The translations under genes and the position numbers were made by a program. Below are positions 58,529 to 64,000 of a stretch of 64,000 nucleotides of DNA, piece by piece (within the stretch, counting starts at the first letter, position 1; every line of letters begins with the position of its first letter). The notes beneath the pieces were generated by a model. It searched no databases and was not told the DNA's origin. It saw only the letters and a list, made by a program, of their open reading frames with translations. The DNA is from Notamacropus eugenii. Taxonomy: Eukaryota; Chordata; Mammalia; Diprotodontia; Macropodidae. Location: positions 56,151,228-56,215,227 of the forward strand of contig NC_092875.1 of the NCBI RefSeq assembly GCF_028372415.1, given 5' to 3'.

Positions 58529-59618
58529 TCATTCTTGTGTTTGAAAGTCAAATTTTCTTTTCAGCTCTGGTCTTTTCATCAAGAATGCTTGAAAGTCCTC
58601 TATTTCATTCAAAGACCAATTTTTCCCCTGAAGTATTATACTCAGTTTTGCTGGGTAAGTGATTCTTGGTTTTAGTCCTAGTTCCTTTGACTTCTGGAAT
58701 ACCCTATTCCATGCCCTTCGATCCCTTAATGTGGAAGCTGCTAGATCTTGTGTTATCCTGATTGTATTTCCACAATACTTGAATTGTTTCTTTCTAGCTG
58801 CTTGCAATATTTTCTCCTTGACCTGGGAACTCTGGAATTTGGCCATAATGTTCCTAGGAGTTTCTCTTTTTGGATCTCTGTCAGGAGGTGATCTGTGGAT
58901 TCCTTGAATACTTATTTTGTCCTCTGGTTCTAGAATCTCAGGGCAGTTTTCCTTGATAATTTCCTGAAAGAAGATGTCGAGGCTCTTTTTTTGATCAGGG
59001 CTTTCAAGTAGGCCCATAATTTTTAAATTGTCTCTCCTGGATCTATTCTTCAGGTCAGTTGTTTTTCCAATGAGATATTTCACCTTATCTTCCATTTTTT
59101 CATTCTTTTGGTTTTGTTCTGTGATTTCTTGGTTTCTCATAAAGTCATTAGCCTCCATCTGTTCCATTCTAATTTTGAAAGAACTATTTTCTTCAGCTGA
59201 GTTTTTGAACCTCCTTTTCCATGTGGCTAATTCTGCTTTTGAAAGCATTCTTCTCCTCATTAGCTTTTTGAACCTCTTTTGCCAGTTGAGTTAGCCTATT
59301 TTTCAAGGTGTTATTTTCTTCAGCATTTTTTTGGGTCTCCTTTAGCAGGGTGTTTACTTGTTTTTCATGCTTTGCTTGCATGTCACTCAATTCTCTTCCC
59401 AGTTTTTCCTTCACCTCTCTAACTTGATTTTCAAAATCCTTTTTGAGCTCTTCCATGGCCTGAGCCCATTGGGTGGGCTGGGATACAGAAGCCTTGACTT
59501 CTGTGTCTTTCCCTGATGCTAAGCATTGTTCTTCCTCATCAGAAAGGAAGGGAGGAAATGCCTGTTCACCAAGAAAGTAACCTTCTATAGTCTTATTTTT
59601 TTTCCCTTTTGTGGACAT
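58529..59618 (-). pseudogene. ORF1 of HAL1 copy 3, one frameshift
   Basis: The N-terminal frame 59193-59618 (MSTKGKKNKTIEGYFLGEQAF and coiled coil) and the C-terminal frame 58529-59260 (coiled coil, RRM NLKIMGLLESPDQKK, CTD) overlap around 59193-59260. Against copy 1 the change lies at 'cttcagctgagtttttgaac' (about 59190-59215). All domains otherwise retained. Confidence 0.85.
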
Positions 59619-59710
59619 TTTTCCAGCCAGTGACTTGACTTCTGTGTGTCCTCTCCACCCCCACCTTGCCTCCAGATCTGCCCCGCCAGCACTTGGGGTC
59701 TGAGATTCAA

Positions 59711-60034
59711 ATGCTGCTTGCCAGCCTCAGGGCTTTTGGCAGGGGCAGGGCTGCTATTCAGTGTGAGATTAAGTTCAGGTGCTCAGGTCAGGGCAGGGCC
59801 GCCTCAAGGGCTCCGTTCCCTCAGGGATTTATGCAGAGACCTTCAACAATGGATCCGGGGTCCTGCCTGCTTGGGGAGCCCTTGTCTGCTCCCGCCTCAG
59901 CTGCTGCCTCCCGAGGGGGCCTGAGTTATGGGGGCACCCCACTCCCCTCTCGACCCGCCAAAGAGACCCTCTCACCGACCCTTGTCACCTGTGGGTGGAG
60001 GGACCCACTTGGCTGCTGGAGATTCCGTCCCTGA
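59711..60034 (+). other. Antisense open frame in HAL1 5'UTR, copy 3
   Basis: 107 codons from the same ATG as in copies 1 and 2 (MLLASLRAFGRGRAAIQ), but a one-base length difference near 59825 changes the frame after PQG. Candidate only. Confidence 0.25.
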
Positions 60035-60265
60035 AGCCTGGTTGGATCTGCTCCTTTCAGCGCTGTGCTGCAGAGGCAGGGTTGGGCTCTGCTCTGGGTC
60101 CGGGGTGCAAGGGACCTTTTGCGAGAGGTTTTCAGGCTCTTTGGAGCAGAAATCTCACCTGCTCCATTCTGTGGCTTCTGCTGCTCCAGAATTCGCTGGT
60201 GGTTCTTTTTTTTTACAGGCATTTTATGGGCAGTGGGTTCGGAGATAGTGTATGTGCATCTTTCT

Positions 60266-60287
60266 ACTCTGCCATCTTGGCTCTGCC
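60266..60287 (-). promoter_or_regulatory. YY1-like core at the 5' terminus of HAL1 copy 3
   Basis: The minus strand reads AGAGCCAAGATGGCAGAG beside the element end at 60292. Confidence 0.6.
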
Positions 60288-61524
60288 CCCCCTGAAATGT
60301 TGTTTTTAATGGGATATTCTATATTAAATTAGGAAAGGATTATGGAGTTATGCTGGCAAATTGTGAAAAAAGAAATCTGGCTTTATTTAAATTATCTAAA
60401 TGGATTATCAAACTCAGTCAATTTTGTAGCACCATACTTTACTTTGGTCTGCTTGTTGCTCTTTTTTTTGGTCTATTCATTTGACTTTGAAATTGTTTAT
60501 TGGACATAAGACAGTTTCTAAAGAGATTAATAAGAGGTTATCAAGTGGTTTAAAATGGGGTCGTTATAACATTATCTTTTTGTTTAATATAATATTTACG
60601 ATGATCAAGATCTACTTCATGGACTAAAGGGTCTTTGTAGAAGAATAAGATGAGCCAGTCTGTGCTGAAAGCAGTGAGCCCTTTTGTTTGACAAGTTTAA
60701 GGGAAGGCCATGTGGCTTAAATGGAACTACCCTAGATAGAGGGAGGTTGGACCAATAAGGAGAAGGTAGCAGAGCACTCTACTAACTTCCCCTCACTTTT
60801 GTACTTTGGGACAAGGACTGACATTTGCAACCTTGTATAGTTTACTTATCAATTCATGCTGAAATGGAGAACAGGGAAGTGGGGGAAAACATGAATGTCA
60901 CTTTGGGACATTGGCCTTCAGGACCTGGTAGAAATAGAGGGTTTTATAGTCTGCTGGGAAACTGCTCACAGAATTTGAATCTTGCTGGGAGATCTCTGAC
61001 CAGGGCATTTCACACAGCTATATAGTTAAGAGTGGCATGTTCAGCTTGGTAGTCATGGTAGCCCTATGATTGCAGCATCTCTATTGTCTCATAGAGTGAG
61101 GAGATATCCTGCCCAACTGTGTTTGAATGTCATTTCTCCAATGAGGTTACAGACAGGGAAACACCAAATAGCTGGGAAATACAAGTATCTGGGGTGGAAT
61201 AGATGGAGAGATGGGGCATCCCAGAGAAGAGGCAGGACAGAAAGCAGAAGGCATCAGGCAGTAGGATAATGGCCAAGATCAGGACACAAGTGAATTATTG
61301 AACAAAAGACGAAGTCATAGAAAACAGACGTTTTTCCAGACCACTATAAGGACATTTCCACTAGTAAAAATGGTACATTTAGTATCAATGCTATCAAAAC
61401 CTTGCGACTGATATCTTTTAAAAATTATTTGCAACAAGCTGAATCAAAGTCAGTAATCTTTTATTTGCTTTGGTGTTTGTACAGGAGTTATTGGAAACTT
61501 GTAACATTCTTTCAAATGACTAGT

Positions 61525-61760
61525 GACTTCCCTTCTCACTCTACCACTTCTTCAGTGCTTACTCACTGTATCCTGAGCCATAGTCAGTCATCCCGAGTTT
61601 TTTTCATGCCAGTGGACTTCAACGACTCTGGAGCAGAGAGTGAGGCTGATGACTGTGCAGCTCTGCCTCACTAAACCTAATTCACAAGGAAGTCAAGGTA
61701 TCATCCTGCTGATGTCATTGGCCCTCTTTGAGAATGGAGGACAAACAACAAACAAGCCAT
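61525..61760 (+). repeat. Marsupial interspersed repeat upstream of OR4, forward copy
   Basis: 'gccagtggacttcaacgact' and 'ggacaaacaacaaacaagcc'. Same family and place as 17205-17430 and 33055-33290. Confidence 0.65.
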
Positions 61761-62471
61761 GACTGCAGAAGCAGAAACAAACTACACAAAGTCTCTCTTG
61801 ACTCCAAGTTCAGAGATATGTTTATTACCATTCTGGAGAACAAAAAAATTTTTAAACACTATAGTTGGTCAAACACCTATAATCTTTGTCATATTGCTTA
61901 CCTTATCAATGAGGAACAAGGGTGAAAATTTGGAAATCAAAATTGTAAACTGAAAGTTTAAAATTTTTGTACATATGGTTGAGAGAAAGAAAATATTCGA
62001 ATAAACAACAAAGAGAAAAAAAAGAGAGTCCTTATTAATAAATCATTGTCAGTTTGGCAGACCATCTTGGGGAATCTCTGCTTGCCCCTGTGCATTTGAC
62101 ATTTTATCAGTGACTGGGATAAAGGAATAAAAATTAAATAGTAAATGAAATTTGCAACTGTCACAAAACTTGAATTAATGGCAGTGTTAGGAAGTAAAAA
62201 GTTCTTGATGGCTAAGCGCATTGCATGAATATAAGAGGCTGAAACTCACTTGGGGAAAGAATGATCTGAATTTCACACTTAGACTAAAAATATCAGCTTC
62301 ACAAGGAAAAGATAGGGGAGGAATGGTTAGATAGCCATATGTATTCAAATGTTTGGGACATTTTTGGCAATGTGACTCAATATGACTTAAAAGTGTGATA
62401 TGTGGAGAGAAAATCTTGAGCAAAAGTCAACTTGGGCTGCAGAAGAAGGAGCATAGCTTTCAGAAATAAGA

Positions 62472-62528
62472 AAATGATTCTGTACTAAGTGTTCTCAGAG
62501 CATTCTTTATATCCTTGTTCCTCAGGTG
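62472..62528 (-). pseudogene. Antisense remnant of another OR C-terminus, copy C
   Basis: The minus strand reads HLRNKDIKNALRTLSTESF, aligned with YDLRNRNIKDALKAFIRESF of copy B. About 480 bases upstream of OR4. Confidence 0.6.
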
Positions 62529-62971
62529 ATATTACAACCATAGTTTGTATGATACAATCACACAAAATCCATTGTTGAGTTCTAGGCACCAGTGTTTACA
62601 TACGATGATGATAAGCTGAAGGGCATTCAGATCCACAGTGGGAAAAAAAATCACCTAGTCAACACATATATACACATATACATACATCCATAGAAGTATG
62701 TATATGTTAATAAAATAAACTTGAAATTCTAAATGTGATAAGCAGAATTTTATAAAATTAGAGAGCCTGAAGGGATCTCATGGATCATTTAGTAGAATGT
62801 TCCCATTTTACTGATGAGGAAAATGAGTCTTAGAGAGGAGAAGGAATCATTCAGACCTGCACAAGTAGGATATGAGAACTCTGTTAGTCAAATAAAGGTC
62901 TTCTGAATCTAAGTCCTAGACTTTTCTCCCTATATACATCAGGGATATTTGTATTTTCACTTTAATACATT

Positions 62972-62993
62972 TGTTTCATTTCTTTTCTCACAG
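62972..62993 (+). promoter_or_regulatory. 3' splice acceptor ahead of OR4
   Basis: Pyrimidine-rich tract ending CACAG, 13 bases before the ATG. Intact although the gene is broken. Confidence 0.65.
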
Positions 62994-63006
62994 GAAAACA
63001 AGATTC

Positions 63007-63956
63007 ATGGGACCAGCCAATCAAACCTATGTTTCTGAATTCCTCCTTCTAGGATTTTCTGAGAAGCCAGAGCATCAGCTGCCTCTCTTTGGGCTGTTCT
63101 GAGCATGTACTTGGTAACTGTAGGTGGGAACCTTCTCATCATGCTGACCATTGGTTCTGACTCCCATCTCCACACCCCCATGTACTTCTTCCTCTCCAAC
63201 CTGTCCTTGGTGGATCTCTGTCTGGTATCTACTTTGGTCCCGAAGATGCTGGTGAACCTCCTGACCCACAGTAAGGTCATTTCTTATGTTAGTTGCCTCT
63301 CCCAGATGTACAGCTTCATGATTTTTATTTGTTCAGACACCTTACTCCTCACAGTGATGGCCTATGACCGCTTTGTGGTCATCTGTCACCCTCTGAATTA
63401 TGTGACCCTCATGAGCCCACAATTATGTGGCCTGCTGCTTTTACTGTCATGGAGTATCAGTCTTGGTAATGCAGTGTTCCATAGTCTATTGGTGATGAGA
63501 CTGTCATTCTGCTTAGAACGTGAAATTCCAAACTTTTTTTGTGATCTTGCTCCAGTTCTCAAGCTCTCTTGTACGGATACCCATATCAATAATATTTTTG
63601 TGTATTTAACCACTGGGCTTCTTGGTATCCTTCCTTTCACAGGGATCCTCTTCTCTTATACTCAGATCTGCTCTTCCATATTTAGGATCCCATCCACTGG
63701 GGGAAAACAAAAAGCATTTTCTACCTGTGGATCTCACCTCTGTGTTGTTTTATTTTTCTATGGAGCAGTTATAGGAATATATATGAGTTCTTCAGTTTCA
63801 CATTCTCCTTGGATGAACTCAGTTGCCTCCATGATGTATACTGTGCTCACTCCTATGTTGAATCCCTTCATTTATAGCCTGAGGAACAAGGAAATAAAGG
63901 ATGCTCTGAGGAGAATCATTAGCAGATTGACTTCCTCAGTGACTGGGCATGGCTAA
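63007..63956 (+). pseudogene. Olfactory receptor OR4 (OR7-like), single-base deletion near start
   Basis: The ATG gives [20 protein letters not shown] as in the sister genes. At about 63098-63101 the sisters read ctgttcctgag and this copy reads ctgttctgag, one C fewer. That creates a TGA after 31 codons. The remaining frame (63105-63956, 283 codons) is fully open with [37 protein letters not shown] and [12 protein letters not shown], and ends TSSVTGHG like OR3. The first ATG of that frame lies inside TM1, so use of it would lose the N-terminus and its glycosylation site. Probably a recent pseudogene. A sequencing error or a polymorphic null allele is possible. Confidence 0.85.
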
Positions 63957-64000
63957 ACCTGAGATTATGGCATTGTACTGTGTCCCCAAATCTAGTAGAT

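Larger units (their letters stand above)
57655..60292 (-). mobile_element. Young complete HAL1 copy 3 with 16-base target duplication
   Basis: 2638 bases flanked by tgaaatgttgttttta at 57639-57654 and 60293-60308. Left end is T-rich (poly-A on minus), right end is the GGAGCCAAGATGG-type terminus. Order on minus: 5'UTR 59619-60292, ORF1 58529-59618 (frameshifted), 3'UTR 57655-58528 with a TG tract near 58360-58392. The paralogous place in copy B (31834-31849) is empty. No ORF2. Confidence 0.93.
53460..62990 (+). repeat. Segmental duplication, 5' flank copy C (upstream of OR4)
   Basis: Matches copies A and B. Lacks about 1.2 kb corresponding to B 29010-30190 (junction near 56020-56035) and contains a HAL1 at 57655-60292. 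61525-61760 is the forward marsupial repeat also found upstream of OR2 and OR3. 62660-62710 is TA/CA-rich. Otherwise no gene but the OR remnant and OR4. Confidence 0.85.

Noticed and set aside
63105-63956. OR4 as a functional receptor starting at the internal ATG
   Set aside because: This start would be inside TM1 and would lose the N-terminus that all sister genes keep. A pseudogene call fits better.

Overview
The window looks like marsupial nuclear DNA, most likely an opossum-type genome. It is AT-rich and dominated by L1-lineage retroelements, including L1s with marsupial-style 3' ends and 'half-L1' (HAL1) elements that carry ORF1 but no ORF2. MIR-core SINEs and a tRNA-type SINE with an RTE-like tail are also present. 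The only host genes I can support are four class II olfactory receptor (OR) genes of the OR7-like type, all on the + strand, at about 5.3, 18.2, 34.3 and 63.0 kb. The first three are intact single-exon reading frames of 312, 312 and 316 aa. The fourth is broken by one missing base near its start. Each has a 3' splice acceptor 13 bases upstream of its ATG.

The array arose by tandem segmental duplication. A repeat unit is one OR gene, its 3' flank, an L1/HAL1-rich spacer and the 5' flank of the next OR. Homologous 5' flanks lie at 12.73-18.23 kb (copy A), 26.49-34.29 kb (copy B) and 53.46-62.99 kb (copy C). Homologous 3' flanks follow OR1, OR2 and OR3. Spacing grows from 12.9 to 16.1 to 28.8 kb, mainly because of retroelement insertions. 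Copies B and C share sequence that A lacks, and OR3 and OR4 share a C-terminal extension absent from OR1 and OR2. About 0.5 kb upstream of OR2, OR3 and OR4, on the opposite strand, is a short fossil of the C-terminus of a different OR.

Layout: 0-3.2 kb, a young HAL1 with an intact 365-aa ORF1 nested in an older relative. 3.2-4.7 kb, a decayed ERVL-like pol fragment with dUTPase. 4.7-5.2 kb, a long (GA)n tract and a SINE. 5.2-12.7 kb, OR1, its 3' flank with a probable solo LTR and a SINE, a truncated HAL1 and an L1 remnant. 12.7-26.5 kb, copy A, OR2 and an old L1-lineage element, followed by an inverted L1 end. 26.5-36.1 kb, copy B and OR3. 36.1-49.1 kb, an old full-length L1 on the minus strand holding a three-level HAL1 nest, a solo LTR and an unidentified 981-base retrocopy. 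49.1-53.5 kb, the rest of the OR3 3' flank and L1 pieces. 53.5-64 kb, copy C with a complete HAL1 bounded by a perfect 16-base target duplication, then OR4.

All coordinates and comparisons were made by eye. Repeat edges without target duplications are approximate. No tRNA, rRNA, CRISPR array or prokaryotic feature was seen.
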